64,000 bases of DNA from Siderastrea siderea (GCA_964030785.1 OZ034971.1:31782304-31846303), one strand, 5' to 3'. Shown: positions 1-10,434, counted from the stretch's first letter. Program-made: numbers and translations. Notes: generated by a model not told the origin, from the sequence alone.

Positions 1-371
1 TGATTGGTGGAGAGAGTTAGCGGAAGTAAAAAAACCGGAAATGACATCAAGATTTTATGCCCAAAAATGGTGAGCTGTCAATCAAAAACCTAAGATCTGT
101 CAATCAAAAATCACCATGGCAACGATCAACCAATCAGAAACCTTGGGCCAAAAGTTACTTATCGTAGCGAACAATACTCGGGGAAAATCACCATGGCAAC
201 AAAGTGAATGAATTAACATATTTAATTAATTTGTAAAAAAGCATGACTTAGTTACAAGCGGGAGCGTGTACCTGTACCCGAGTGGTCAGTGGCCTCCCTC
301 TACAAGAGCCCAAAGTCCAAATAACTATGTACAGGTCAGGTGCGTCATGCCTGGTTAGCGGCTTTCCATGG
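1..371. repeat. Left terminal inverted repeat of the Polinton (partial)
   Basis: Positions 1-371 match the reverse complement of about 19489-19860 with scattered differences. The repeat fades out after TTCCATG near 371. It contains a direct repeat CTGTCAATCAAAAA (about 67-80 and 96-109) and several ATTGG/CCAAT motifs. The segment 123-178 is the inner arm of a hairpin whose outer arm should be just outside the window, judged from the right end. Confidence 0.9.
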
Positions 372-375
372 ATCA

Positions 376-597
376 TTATTTTGTCCACAAGGTTGGTTCT
401 GCATCCAGTAAGCCAGTGTTTACACAGATGGGATTTAATTCTGGTACTTTTTGAATGGCTTGACAAATGGCAGGAATGTCTCTGTGTTGCAAGGCTAAGA
501 TGAAATCTTTCACGTCTTCTTTGACGTCTTGAAAGCATTGAAGAAATAATCTTTTGACTGCTTAGATAGTTTCTTCATAAATGTTTGCTTTCATCAT
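376..597 (-). pseudogene. Small uncharacterised Polinton ORF beside the left TIR
   Basis: One frame reads from two adjacent ATGs (597 and 594) to a TAA at 376-378, right at the inner edge of the left TIR. It has a single in-frame TAA at 562-564. The part after that stop is hydrophilic with alternating hydrophobic positions and could fold as helices (for example residues AVKRLFLQCFQDVKEDVKDF). The same frame stays open upstream into the 3' end of the polymerase gene, so this may instead be a displaced polymerase C-terminus. I do not recognise a domain. Confidence 0.35.
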
Positions 598-656
598 TTT
601 TAGTTCATCTCTTTCAAAGTCGGTCACCTGATCATGAGGTGTATTGGCTAGACGAA

Positions 657-3600
657 TTAAGTAGTATCTTGGCATCTTGCTTGGAATCCGTAAGGGTAGG
701 TTTGGAAAGTACTGGGTTCAATGACTCTCTTGTCGTACACCAACTGGTAACGCTTGTAGTCTGGAAAGGTGAAGAGATCATAGGTTTTGGCGTCTCTGAC
801 GATCTGATGCGTTTTGATGACTTGAGTTTCGCGCGGTTCCTTTTGAGGCTTTTGAACTTCGTCGAGAACATTCTAGCGCATGACGTCGTAATTCAATTGG
901 CTTTTGCCTTCACTGATGAGACGGAAGCCGCGAACCTTGCACTCGATTTTGCCCTTTTTGGTTTGGTACCCATAATTCTTGGGACCTTCCGACACGAATT
1001 CCATGATGTAATCGTCAGCATCCAATTCGCTGGTAAACTCTCCGGGATAGTCTCTTAAGGGAGGGTTGGGTTGTTCGGTTCCTCCAGGTAAATGACCGAG
1101 TCCGTTTCGTAGTACAGCACGCGTTCGCCCAAGAGTTGGAGGGCTTCATACAGACGGAGACGTGACTAACAGGTAGTGAAACAGGCCACGAAGATGTTGA
1201 GATTGGGTGACACGAGGATGTCTTCTTCTTGATGTTGATAGTGGACTTCAACCATTTCTTTGTTGATGACGGACACGTGACGTACATCCAACGTGTCCGT
1301 ATCCAGGAAACGGTGGAAGGCTTGGTGGTCACGAAATTCTTTGACTTGGGTCTTGTTGAGACGTTCCCCGAACTTGCCCCACATGGAATTGAGCATCATT
1401 TTGGCCAGTGTTCGGAGACCTGCATTGTACTCAATCTTGTCGTACTCCAGTTGGATACCCTCGTGCTCATAGTACTCGCAGATGTACTGTTGGCGTTTGG
1501 TTTCGTCGTCGCCTACCCATTTGGGCCATCCACTGGCTTCTTGTTTGATTTTTAACCAGGTGTTGACGTAGTCTTGGAAGAGACCTTGACAGGTTTGAGG
1601 AATTATGCCACACTTCGTAGATGTACTGGATTTCGTAACCCAACTCGACGGCTTTTTGCAATTCGGGGGTGCACTACGTGCCAGTGAGGCTGCGTTCGTG
1701 ATCAGAGTGTGCGCACTGGTAGGATCTCTTCAAGGGGGCTTGTCCATTTCGTTTTGCACGCAGGTTGCGCAGAAGGGAAAGGTGAGTTTTCCACCCTGAC
1801 GGTATGGCAGTACGGGATGGTACAGTTGACGCAGGGGAAGTACTTGGCATTGCACGAAACCAAACTAGTCATTGATGTTGGCGTGACCCGGTTGCGAGAT
1901 AAACTGGGGATGACCTTCGGGGTAGATGAACGTTTTGTTGAGCCAGGGGTACAAGGAGGTGTATTCGATGTAGTGGATCTTTTGACTTGGTGCCACGTGA
2001 TGGTAGAGCTTGATGGCATTGGTGCGTCCTCCGCAAAAGGCGTCACGAGGGTTGAGGGTTCCACAAACTGCAGGGAATCCACGTACGCTTGGACGTCCGA
2101 GCGGGTTTGTTTGAGGTGGGTCCACTCACATTCCAACATTTCCTTGACGTTTTACCCTTTGGTCTGAACCTGCCTCATTTTTTCTTGGGTCTTGCTGTAG
2201 ACATCCTGCATGGTGCGATCACAGAGGCGTAAATGGGTTTCTTCAAGTACGGGATAACACTTGGGGGCACCCGTGCCAGAAGCATCTGTGGAATTCGTAG
2301 ACAGTGTTGGACTTGTGATGGAAACCATCGACGGTGAAGGTGGTGCAGGGTACGTGGTACTCACCACCATTACCCACGTGTTGAAGGTAATGGCGTTGAG
2401 ATGGATGAGAATGATCGGGGTAGGCGCGTGCCATCATGTGGTGAGCTTCCAGGTCTTCGTGGCTGAGTTGATCCAGGGCTTGCCGACGGAGTCGGTGATC
2501 ACACCAGGTTAACCATTCGATGGCTGCTTGGGATTGGTTGACGCGATTTCGCCATCCACCTACGGCTTCACTGAAAATGCTGTTAGGGATCATGTAGTTC
2601 ATGCGCAGATCGCGGTTGCAGGCCGAAGCGATGGTGACATGTTCAAACGGGTTGAACCCCGTTTTGGCTTCAAACAAACGCTTGAACGTCAAACACCCTT
2701 GGTTGTTGCGTTGCTCCTGGTGCCATTTTTCAAACTCTTGACGTCCATCAGGGCACATGACTTCAGGCATGTAGTAGTCGATGGCGGGGATGGGTCCCAT
2801 GTACTCTTGGTTTTCGGGAATGTTGAACTTGTGGGGGAAGTAACCCTTTTTGAGTTCGGAGAGCCCAAAGGTTTTGGGAAACGCCGAGAGGGGCATCTGG
2901 AAGAAGCTGAGGGAATCAATGAAACGGATACTTTCATGTTTGACTTCTAAGAAATTGCATCCGTTGCGGAGCTGTTTGACAATTTGGCTGTCAGAGTGGT
3001 ATTGGTTAACGACAAAGTACCCGTCATAGCCTTGAAAGTTTTGAGCGATGACGTTAACTTGACGCGTGTCTTCTAGGTTCAGGGTATCCAACCATTCGAG
3101 AAACTGTTTAATGCACTGGTCTCCTCGGAAACGAAAGGGTCGAGGGTCGTTTTCAGTTTCTGGGACTACCAGATTGGCCACATGGTGTTCTTTGGGTTGC
3201 ATGGCCTCGATGTCAAAAAACACGTGCTGGGGTGGAAGGTCTTGTTTTTCTTCTTCTTCGTCGACTTCTTCTTCCTCATTGGCTTGCACGGTTTGGAGAC
3301 CAGCAGCAGCACCCCGTTTGGCAGGAGGACCTCCTTGACGTTGGCGTTTGCGTTTGCGTTCCTTTTTCTGCTCTTGGATTTCTTGAGGGGTTGGGTGCTC
3401 TCTGAATGAAACAACGGTGGGTTTGAGCATTGACGTACTAGTGGCAGGAAGGGCAGTCCACGTATCCACAACGATGACATTGAATGTTTTTTGAACCCCA
3501 CTTCCAGTTTGAGACATCCTACACATTTACGGAGATGAAAACAGATGCTGGATTGTGTTGGTTGGATGGTGTTAGCAGCTTTTCCAGCTATGTTTTTGGT

Positions 3601-4863
3601 ACAATGGTTTTGGAAACAGGTGTCTCCATAAAAGTCTCGTCCATAAGCATGGCAACGTTGTGAGGCTTTGAGACCGCGTTGGTGAGCGTGGAGAAAATCA
3701 GGACAATCTTTTTGGAGACAGGCGCGGCACTTGAGTTTGGCTTGGCAGCGGTGACGTCCTTGGTGGTCGTAGGGTTTGAAGCAGTGGGCACACACGTAAC
3801 TGGACCCGAAAAACCCAGGGAGACTTGTAATGACATCGTAGTGACTTTCTCATGAAGCAAGATGAGATTTTTGGGCTGGTATGGTCCAAAACTACTCAGG
3901 TGGAATCCACGGTCCGCGTCAACCAAGAGGATCTGGTACTCGTAGAGAGATAGCGCTGCACTGAACTTAGTCAACTCTTCGTACCCACAAGGAGCGAATG
4001 GTACGTGGGCTTCGTCATGGAGTAGCAAGGCCTGCTCTCTTTGGATTTTTCTTCCCTCCTTGAACGATCTACATTTTGGATGTTTGTCTACATGAGCTTT
4101 GGCGGTGACCAGAGCCCGAACGCAACACAAAACATCGTCATTTCGGATGGTAATGACGGTTTTTTTCTTCTGCTTGAAAATTTGGAGATTTTGATGACCC
4201 GATTTTAGTCGGCGTGGTTTGCCGGTTCCCTGAGGGGGATGGTGGACTTGAGTGATGGACAATTGGAACGAATCGTCCATTTCAAACTGTTCGTTGCTAT
4301 TTAGGGTTTGAGCCAAGCGATTGAGAAGGGCATCCAACCGAACTCCTTCATCTCGCTATTCGCCGGCGCGTAATCCCCACCCTTGGAAATTGCTGGTGAG
4401 ACGATTCGCACTGAGAGTGAGATAGAGACGGTCTCGATCGTGCAGGTTGGGAGTGGTGGCCAGCACGCGATCCACGGCGGATCTTGGACCACGTCAGGAC
4501 TGTCTACAAAATTACCCGTTTGACGTAATCGGGTAGTGAAATGGCGTTCGCGAACTCCCATTCGGCTACTGCGTCGATCAAAAAGGGTTCAAGATCAAAT
4601 TCAAAGGTTCCCACGGGCGTTTGTGGATCCAGTCTTCCTCCACTCTGTTGAAGGAGTTGGGTCTGAAAAGCTCGTTGACGTTCAAAACGATCCATGACTT
4701 CATTGCACATTTCTTCTTCTTCTTCTTCACTATCCGCCATGACCTCGTGACATAACAGATCTTCTTCAATGTCTGACATGTCAAGACCTAGGAAAGCCAA
4801 GACTTCCTCGCGGGAAACACCACTAGGACCAGCTTGTTGTTCTTCTTCTCGGTTTGATGACAT
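657..4863 (-). pseudogene. Protein-primed DNA polymerase, family B (pPolB), broken
   Basis: This would be the replicative DNA polymerase of the element. Reading down from ATG 4863: an acidic N-terminus with a run of glutamates (~4740-4700), a zinc-finger-like block (CAHCFKPYD, then CRAC and CPDF, ~3795-3700), a 3'-5' exonuclease motif (FFDIEA, ~3220) and a second one (NFQGYDGYF, ~3040). Palm motif A follows at ~1965 (YIEYTSLYPW), motif B at ~1375 (NSMWGKFG) and motif C at ~1105 (YYETDSVIY). Both metal-binding aspartates of motifs A and C are glutamate here. The frame is broken near 4500, 3810, 3510, 2255, 2160 and 1870, and there are in-frame stops at 1166-1168 and 873-875. The last open stretch ends at TAA 657-659. 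The family assignment is firm; the gene is dead as it stands. Confidence 0.9.
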
Positions 4864-5178
4864 GATGGTAGAGCGAGAAATGATGAAAACACTACGTTGG
4901 CGCCTCATTTTTAAAAAGAAAAACGGGTCTTATGAAAAAGTCTGGTGGACCAATCCCTTTTGTCTTACGTCATTGGAGGGGTGGGGTTGGAAGAGTCGAA
5001 GTGGAGTGGGGGGTGTGACCACTAATGACAGACGAGTCACGTGAACACAAAAATGAAAGTAAATAGTGGGGGTACCCCCCTCCCCCTATGTATTTATTTT
5101 TTTACCCACGAATCTTTTCGGGGAAAGAAGAATAGAGGCTATAAAAAGATCGGAAGTTTGGGGGCTTTTCCTCTCATC
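4864..5178. promoter_or_regulatory. Divergent promoter between polymerase gene and plus-strand early-type gene
   Basis: Gene-free gap between ATG 4863 (minus) and ATG 5179 (plus). It contains CCAAT at 4950-4954, a CRE-like TTACGTCA at 4966-4973 running into ATTGG at 4972-4976, an E-box CACGTG at 5038-5043, a perfect palindrome GGGGGTACCCCC at 5068-5079, and a TATA box (TATAAAAAG) starting at 5140, 39 bp before the plus-strand ATG. An AT-rich TTTTTAAAAA near 4912 could serve the minus gene. Function is inferred from position and motifs. Confidence 0.65.
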
Positions 5179-5517
5179 ATGAATCCTACTGTTAACAAGC
5201 GGAAACTGAAGAGAGAAGAAGAAGAAGAAGTCAAAGGAAAGAAGAAAGTGAGAGTTGATGAGATTTTGGAAGAGGTTCATGAAGAGTTTCAGTTTTTAAA
5301 AGATCAAAGTTTGGATCAGTTTGCTGAAGAGCTGCACCAACGTGAGCAAGACAAATTGAATGCTCAATTGTCAAGATTGGAACTCGTACAAGTACAGTGT
5401 CCCCTGGGTATTTATCCCCAATTTACTTGTGAGTCGTTTGTGGAGGGACTAGACTTTGTGGGTCCCGGCTGGAGGCACGTGTTCAAGAGACCAATTACCC
5501 CACCGCCAAGAAAATAA
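5179..5517 (+). CDS. Small charged protein with nuclear-signal-like N-terminus, unknown function
   Basis: This 112-residue ORF is intact. I chose ATG 5179 because a TATA box lies 39 bp upstream and the frame further upstream lacks an ATG with promoter support. The N-terminus holds a basic-acidic patch (NKRKLKREEEEEVKGKKK) that resembles a bipartite nuclear signal. It is followed by a predicted coiled coil (about residues 28-75) and a proline/aromatic tail. The downstream repeat-protein frame opens before this stop in the -1 phase, so the two could once have been one gene or be joined by frameshifting. No family recognised. Confidence 0.6.
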   Translation: MNPTVNKRKLKREEEEEVKGKKKVRVDEILEEVHEEFQFLKDQSLDQFAEELHQREQDKLNAQLSRLELVQVQCPLGIYPQFTCESFVEGLDFVGPGWRHVFKRPITPPPRK

Positions 5518-5519
5518 CG

Positions 5520-6074
5520 GAGGAAGAAGACCAACGCGCCCGACGCAACAAAAAAAGAGCAGAGTATTATCAAAAACATCGGGACAGATTACTGGCGAAG
5601 CGTAAACGATATTGTGAAAGGTACCCGGACAAAATTGCGGAGTACCAAAAAATGTATAGACAAACGAACCCAGAAAAAGTGATGGAGGGCAAAAGAAGAT
5701 ACCGAGAGAGACATCGAGAAAAAGTTCGAGAGGCCCAAAAAAGATACCGAGAAAAACATCGGGAAAACATTCGCGAGGTCCAAAAAAGATATCAGGAAGC
5801 CCACAGGGAAAAAGTTCGTGCGTATCAAAAACAATATCGAGAGACACATAGGGAAAAGGTTCGAGAGTATCATCGTCGATATAATGAGGTTAACCGAGAG
5901 TTTCGAATAATGCGTCAAAGGTAATATCGAGAGCGATGTAAAACTTGTGATGATGAGAATCGCGAGTTCATGGCTGTGTATCGAGAAAAGAGGGACAAAA
6001 CATTCGGAAAGACAATACAAGAGCAATTGGACAATTTTTTCATGGTGAGAAAAAGCGAACTTAAGAGAAACTGA
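5520..6074 (+). pseudogene. Highly basic protein of 12-residue tandem repeats
   Basis: One frame, open from about 5432 with no ATG until 5652, encodes about seven degenerate ~12-residue units of the type YREKHREKVREA (roughly 5580-5910). Arg, Glu, Lys and Tyr are spaced so that a long charged helix is likely. An in-frame TAA at 5922-5924 interrupts it. After the stop the same frame continues (with CKTCDDEN) to TGA 6072-6074. Similar basic repeats occur in large DNA virus and phage proteins, but I cannot assign a role. DNA or RNA binding is an inference from charge. Confidence 0.55.
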
Positions 6075-6151
6075 AAGCCCTAGGGCCTGAAAAACTTGCG
6101 GTGACTCTGACCGATTATTTGAAATCTCCCTCTCGAGATCACGTACTTTCT

Positions 6152-6538
6152 ATGAACATGTGTACATCACTTCCGATGTACATGGAAACATTTTGTAAGA
6201 CACCTGACGCAAAACAAGAACAAGAAGAAGCCTTGTCGTTTTTGGACATGTTAAACCAGGAGGACATCAATCAACCCGACATATTGAACCTTGATTACAA
6301 TCAAATTGAAACAATGGATCAACATGTGTGGGACGGAGAATTGTCTGAGTGGCTCGATGGGTTGATTGCAGACATAGATGAACAATCCCAACTGGAAAGT
6401 CTTGAGAACAATTTTGATTTAGATAGCTTTGAGAACTTGGTTGAGGACATGATCCCAGATGACTGGGAGAATGTTCGGAACGATGTTATTAACAATTTTG
6501 ATTCCAATCTTTCTTATGATGAAAAGCAGCAGCAGTAG
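6152..6538 (+). CDS. Acidic protein, unknown function
   Basis: The ORF runs from ATG 6152 to TAG 6536-6538, about 128 residues. It is rich in Asp, Glu, Asn and Leu and ends in a polar tail (DEKQQQ). Leu/Ile spacing suggests helices (for example LDMLNQEDINQPDILNLDY). The same frame is open upstream to a stop near 6062. With the preceding basic repeat ORF in another frame directly before it, this may be the acidic C-terminal half of one longer ancestral protein. The short gap after it (6539-6637) separates it from the convergent minus-strand genes. Confidence 0.5.
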   Translation: MNMCTSLPMYMETFCKTPDAKQEQEEALSFLDMLNQEDINQPDILNLDYNQIETMDQHVWDGELSEWLDGLIADIDEQSQLESLENNFDLDSFENLVEDMIPDDWENVRNDVINNFDSNLSYDEKQQQ

Positions 6539-6637
6539 ACATTTGTTTCTCTTAAAATGTACTTTTATGTTTTCATGAAACAACAACAACAACAACTTTG
6601 TGTACGATTAAAGTGAGTGTACAATTAAAAAAGTGTT

Positions 6638-6913
6638 TTACAATTTCAAACGTTTCTTGGCTTGCATGATTCTTTTCACCACACGTTCCGTCATGGTTTC
6701 CTTGCCGGGTAAACGATCGATGGCTTTGATCATCTTGGTATCGGCTTTCCACGTGTCTTGCAAATTCTAAGCATGACTGTAATCAATGTCGTGTTGTTTG
6801 GCAATCTTGTCCAATCGATTGATGCTGGGATCTCCGAGACGTTTGGCAAGTTTAGTACCGGGTCCCATGTACTGGTGGCCAGGCCAATGAAATTCAATGC
6901 CGGTTTTAGCCAT
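6638..6913 (-). pseudogene. Parvovirus-type phospholipase A2-like protein, one nonsense codon
   Basis: Reading from ATG 6913, the frame encodes HWPGHQYMGPGTKLAKRL, the calcium-loop region, followed about 20 residues later by HDIDY, the catalytic His-Asp pair of the viral-type secreted PLA2 fold. Parvovirus VP1 and adintovirus capsid-associated PLA2 domains use this arrangement to breach endosomal membrane during entry; that role here is inferred. The start is fixed by an in-frame TAA two codons upstream. A TAG at 6767-6769, just after the catalytic motif, interrupts the frame; it then runs on to TAA 6638-6640. Total ~91 codons. Confidence 0.75.
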
Positions 6914-7005
6914 CCCGTTTTAAATGTCCACACCCCATCCTCGTTGGGTTCTCCTCCTCCCCCCTTTTTTTACTTAAGGTTTTTTTTCTTGGAACGGGTC
7001 TTCAT

Positions 7006-7682
7006 CTAGTCACTGTCGTAATGCAAACGTCGTCTCAACTTTTTACCTCGTGCCCAATCTTCCCACCCGGGTAAGAGTTCTAACTTTTCGACTTCTCGAG
7101 CGCTTTTGCCTTTGCCTTTAACGGGACCAGAACCTTTGCCTTTGCCCTTAGCCCAAGGACTGGAGGCTAACTTTTTTCAAGGGTCTTGCAACGTTCTCGA
7201 ATGGCTTCTAAACGAGAGCCAAGATCACTATCTCCTCGACTAGTGGAAGGAGTACCTTACTTGACGGGAATTTTACTGGTGGACACCGCTTTGCTTTTCT
7301 TGATGGGTCCTGAAGGAGTGATTTGAGGTTTGGGGGTGGACGGACTGCCTTTTATAATGCGCTTCAACCATTGTTCTACGGGACCCGTCACCAAATCCCC
7401 TTCTTCCTCTTCTTCCTCTCCTGGAGGTCCACCAGGTGCACCAACACCAAAACCACCAGGAAATTGACGTATGCGTTTGGTTAACTTGGTCAATTCTTGA
7501 CTCAGAGGTTTGGTTTTGGCATTGACGATGGCTGGTGGTAGTTTGGGGTTGGCTAACAAGACGTGTTTCTTAGCCGCTAACTTAGCCGCTTTTTTCAGCA
7601 GAGCATTTTCCGTTAACTCCCCTTTGTAATATTGAATGAGTTGATCCAAATCCTTTAAAGGAATCATGTACACTTCCACCAT
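7006..7682 (-). pseudogene. Uncharacterised Polinton protein with Pro/Gly linker and GKGKG tail
   Basis: The frame opens at ATG 7682, overlapping the end of the upstream ORF by 19 bp. It encodes a helical N-terminus (residues ~1-60, rich in Lys/Ala/Leu), a Gly/Pro stretch followed by a glutamate run (about residues 78-97), and a Ser/Thr/Pro/Lys tail. A TAA at 7257-7259 stops it. Coding-like sequence continues past this stop, then shifts frame near 7170 into a basic stretch (KGKGKGSGPVKGKGK) ending at TAG 7006-7008. A virion core or scaffold role is possible from position among capsid genes but is not shown. Confidence 0.5.
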
Positions 7683-7909
7683 GAGGTGTTGCTACACTGT
7701 GCACAGAGTTCTCCCTGCTCCATGTCGCGACACCTCTCAAAACGTACACTGGATAAGATATGTATATATTCCCGATATAACAACTGATATTTATGCTTCC
7801 AATAATAACAACTCTCTTTCCACTCGTCTCGTTCCCGATTGGCGTCTTTCAAAAGACTCACCCACGTGGGAAGGTTTAGCGTTGTTGTGGTCGTCGAGCA
7901 CATTGACAT
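7664..7909 (-). CDS. Small Cys/Tyr-rich protein, unknown
   Basis: The 81-residue ORF is intact, from ATG 7909 to TGA 7664-7666. It overlaps the next gene start (ATG 7682) by 19 bp and the end of the previous gene by ~34 bp, the tight packing expected of a viral operon-like block. It contains DANRERDEWKESCYYWKHKY, probably helical, and a CAQC pair near the end. No family recognised. Confidence 0.5.
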   Translation of the reverse strand: MSMCSTTTTTLNLPTWVSLLKDANRERDEWKESCYYWKHKYQLLYREYIHILSSVRFERCRDMEQGELCAQCSNTSWWKCT

Positions 7910-8208
7910 AACACGTTGTTAAGACCTTGCCAGAATCCTCTCCCTTTTTGCGAGACGAGCCACTGACGACGTTTCTTCACCAAATGTTGGCGACGACCCA
8001 GGTTGCGTAGCATCTTTTTATAGGGATGAAGCCGCGCCATGATAGGTGGCGTCACGGGAATGTTGTTTTTCAATAGGTTTAATACCAGTTCACGGACGGC
8101 ATTGATTTGATCTGCATTGGCATGTTGTAAAAGTTCTTGACGTTTAAAACGATTGGCTTCTTTTAACACAGACCGTAAAAACGGTTATTGACGTCGAAGA
8201 CGTTTCAT
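7876..8208 (-). pseudogene. Conserved small basic Polinton protein (capsid-module neighbour)
   Basis: Starts at ATG 8208, which overlaps the stop of the upstream gene (ATGA). A TAA at codon 8 (8185-8187) interrupts an otherwise open frame of ~110 codons. The body has a helical N-terminal part (QINAVRELVLNLLKNN), then a very basic stretch (LHPYKKMLRNLGRRQHLVKK) and a Gly/Trp tail. Proteins of this layout are common between capsid genes in invertebrate Polintons; their role is unknown to me. Downstream re-initiation could give a slightly shortened product, but no ATG follows closely. Confidence 0.5.
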
Positions 8209-8414
8209 ACTGCCCACGGTCTTGGTGTAAAATTAGAAACAGCACCTCCTACACCCAGGGCTCCTATTCTTTTATCGCGTTTACTCTTGCCCAGTTTGAC
8301 TCCAACTTAAGCCGCGCCTTTCAGCAAAGACCAAAGTCTTCCTCCCACATTCACGTGACCACGACGTTTTCTTCTTGTTCTTCCTCTTCTTCTTTTTCTT
8401 TGCGTTCGCTTCAT
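8205..8414 (-). pseudogene. Arg-rich mini-protein, core-peptide type
   Basis: Seventy codons from ATG 8414 to TGA 8205-8207, with one in-frame TAA midway (~8307). The N-terminus is almost entirely Arg/Lys (KRTQRKRRRGRTRRKRRGH), followed by Gly/Leu-rich hydrophobic segments (GRLWSLLKGAA before the stop, then GALGVGGAV). Charge and size resemble DNA-condensing core peptides of adenovirus-like capsids; this is an analogy, not homology I can show. It shares an ATGA overlap with the next gene. Confidence 0.45.
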
Positions 8415-8421
8415 TGTGTTT

Positions 8422-8849
8422 TCACCGACGACCACGACGACGATGACGTTGCTTGGCTTTGTTGATGAAGCTTTTAATACGTTTGTCCGTTTCCAGAGCA
8501 ACGGCTTTACTTAACTCCACGAAAGCTGAAGCCAAAACGTTCAAGGGTAAAAAAAACCGTTTTAACGAGAACGTCGTTGTAGTCGTTTCCTTCGTGTTCT
8601 CCTTGGTAATCTCATCGGTTCAACAGTCGTTGAAGTGCTTTGTTTTGCTTGATTATGTCGCGAGTCTCTTTATAGTCCTGACGAGTATTTCGTTTGAAAT
8701 TTTGCCACCATCCACTTCCTTTTTGTTTTTTTCTTTTTATTGACCAAAGCCAAGAGGGGAAAAATACCTCCTCCTCCTCCTCCTCCTCCTTTTTGACGTC
8801 GTCGTCGCCGAGTGGTTTTTCTTCTTTTTCGTTTTCTTCTGAGGGCCAT
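8422..8849 (-). pseudogene. Basic/glycine-run protein with hydrophobic segment, frameshifted
   Basis: From ATG 8849 the frame encodes a basic start (MALRRKRKRRKTTRRRRRQK), a run of seven glycines made by a GGA/GGT repeat, and IFPLLALV. The glycine run lies at ~8768-8790. The reading then moves through two other frames near 8730 and 8560 and ends in a basic tail (KQRHRRRGRR) at TGA 8422-8424. The (GGA)n tract is a likely slippage site. A minor virion protein is plausible from context. Function unknown. Confidence 0.45.
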
Positions 8850-8921
8850 GGTGCCGAGCAGATAGAGTGGGGCTGTGAGGGTTTACCTTTTCATCTTTTT
8901 CCATCCAGTAACTTTTGGACA

Positions 8922-9479
8922 TCAAGGGACGATGACATCCGTCCACATAGCATTGAACATCCACTTGTTGGTACAAGAATGACGGTAGTATTCTTGCACG
9001 CAGCGTTTGGGTAACGGTGGCGTAAAATCGATAATGGTGTCATCCAACGTTTGCATCTTGATCAAAAAACCTTCCAGTCCCTCAAAGGGAATTCCATGCA
9101 CGTAGGTTCTCAGTTCAATTAGGGCTTAAGCGTAAGTGGTGAAAGCAAAACGACTCATGTCCACTTTGAAACTGTATTTTTTAAAATCGTTCCATCCTTT
9201 GACCACGGTGCCCACGGCAGCCAAGCACGCTACCAATGTACTGTTTGCCAAAATGGGACCTGTAATCATGCCAGTAGTAAAGCCACCCCATTGAACATTG
9301 TAAAACTTGAAATGATTCAGCATTTTCAAATAACACCACCACTGTTTGTGGTAAAAGGCATACAAGGAATCCATGCGTTGCAAAACTTCTGGTTTGAACT
9401 TTAAACAATTGAGTTTGGACAACGGTCCATTCAACAAGGATACCACGGCTTTTTCTTTTTTGTGAGCCATTGATTTCAT
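8922..9479 (-). pseudogene. Uncharacterised capsid-module protein, one nonsense codon
   Basis: ATG 9479 overlaps the stop of the upstream gene (TGATG). The first 117 residues are open, with aromatic-rich stretches (FYHKQWWCYLKMLNHFKFY), a Gly/Met/Ala-rich hydrophobic segment (GGFTTGMITGPILA) and a second one (STLVACLAAVGTVV). This could be a membrane-active or virion-internal protein. TAA 9126-9128 interrupts it. The same frame continues coding-like for ~67 residues to TGA 8922-8924. It is conserved in type with other Polinton gene blocks as I remember them, but has no name I can give. Confidence 0.5.
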
Positions 9480-10434
9480 CAAGACGAAAATCGCGACGAA
9501 GTGCTTTGCACGGTAGGCCGTCCTCCCTGTTTATAGCTGGTCACAATGCTATTGGTAGTGGTGATGTTGGCAATCTCACGTCCTTGGGCAAATTGTTCTT
9601 GATCTTGTAACAGCATTCGTGATCGACGTTGTAAATCCGCTTGGTCCAAGATTCTAGGCGACCCTCGTGGTGTTACTTGTTGAGAGGGTCTAGCGGGGGA
9701 CCAAGGTAAGGAGGGAGAGGGCTGTGGCCGTCGTGGACGACGACGAGGAGGAGGAGGACCTCGACCTCGTCCGCGTCCGCGTCTGGGTCTTCCGCGTGGG
9801 ATGCTACGACCACCACCACTACCACCACCAGCCCCCGCGGCTGCTAATATTCTTTGACGTAATTATGCTATCTGCGTTCTCGGTGAAGGGGAAGGGGTGG
9901 GTGTTCTCATCGATAGTGTGGAGGGTGGCCTAGTTGAAGGAGGTCTGGAAGCTTGACTGCCCACCCCTGCTAGGGACACTCCACCATAAGTGGAGGGGGA
10001 CGGGAGAGAGTACAAATAAGCGGTGAGGTCATGGGCCGTCAAATGATCAAAAGCTTGGTCTATCAAGTCTTGATCTCCCGTGTCCAAAATTTCTTGAAGG
10101 GTACCAGGCGATACTTCATTGGTGGTAGTGGTGCCTACCCCTGTAGGTGAAACGGTTGCCTAAGCTTGCGGAGGACGTCGGGATCCATAATCATCTGCCA
10201 TGCTCGATCTTCTAACGTCCACACCAGTTCACGAAAATACGTTTCGTTGTAACGATCAATGAAGCGGTCAATGGATTTTCCTTGTCGGTTTCCAACCAAA
10301 TTATATACCTCTCGCCTGGCACTCTAATCCATGTCGTCCAAACGCATGCTATGAAAATAATCGCCCACGCTTTTTTCCCAACAAATCCAAAACAACGGGG
10401 GAGAAAATCCCTGCAACCTTCTACTTGTTTTCAT
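9479..10434 (-). pseudogene. Structural-type protein with helical head and Gly/Arg/Pro-rich tail
   Basis: ATG 10434 lies inside the last codons of the upstream ORF (+1 frame), so the genes are tightly coupled. The head encodes helical segments (REVYNLVGNRQGKSIDRFID, then YFRELVWTLEDRAWQM). The middle has an acidic stretch (ILDTGDQDLIDQAFDHL). The tail is an RG/GR and proline repeat (about 9700-9840) followed by a Gln/Arg helix. Breaks: TAG at 10324-10326, a frame change near 10160 and another near 9860. The intact gene would be ~318 codons. It may be a minor capsid or core protein; no domain recognised. Confidence 0.5.

Noticed and set aside
248..538. 96-codon minus-strand ORF running into the left TIR
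   Set aside because: A different frame in the same region has better coding character, and this one runs through repeat sequence.
585..1058. 157-codon plus-strand ORF
   Set aside because: Antisense shadow of the polymerase C-terminal region.
4301..4561. 86-codon minus-strand ORF as a separate gene
   Set aside because: It overlaps fragments of the polymerase N-terminal region in shifted frames and is better explained as part of that broken gene.
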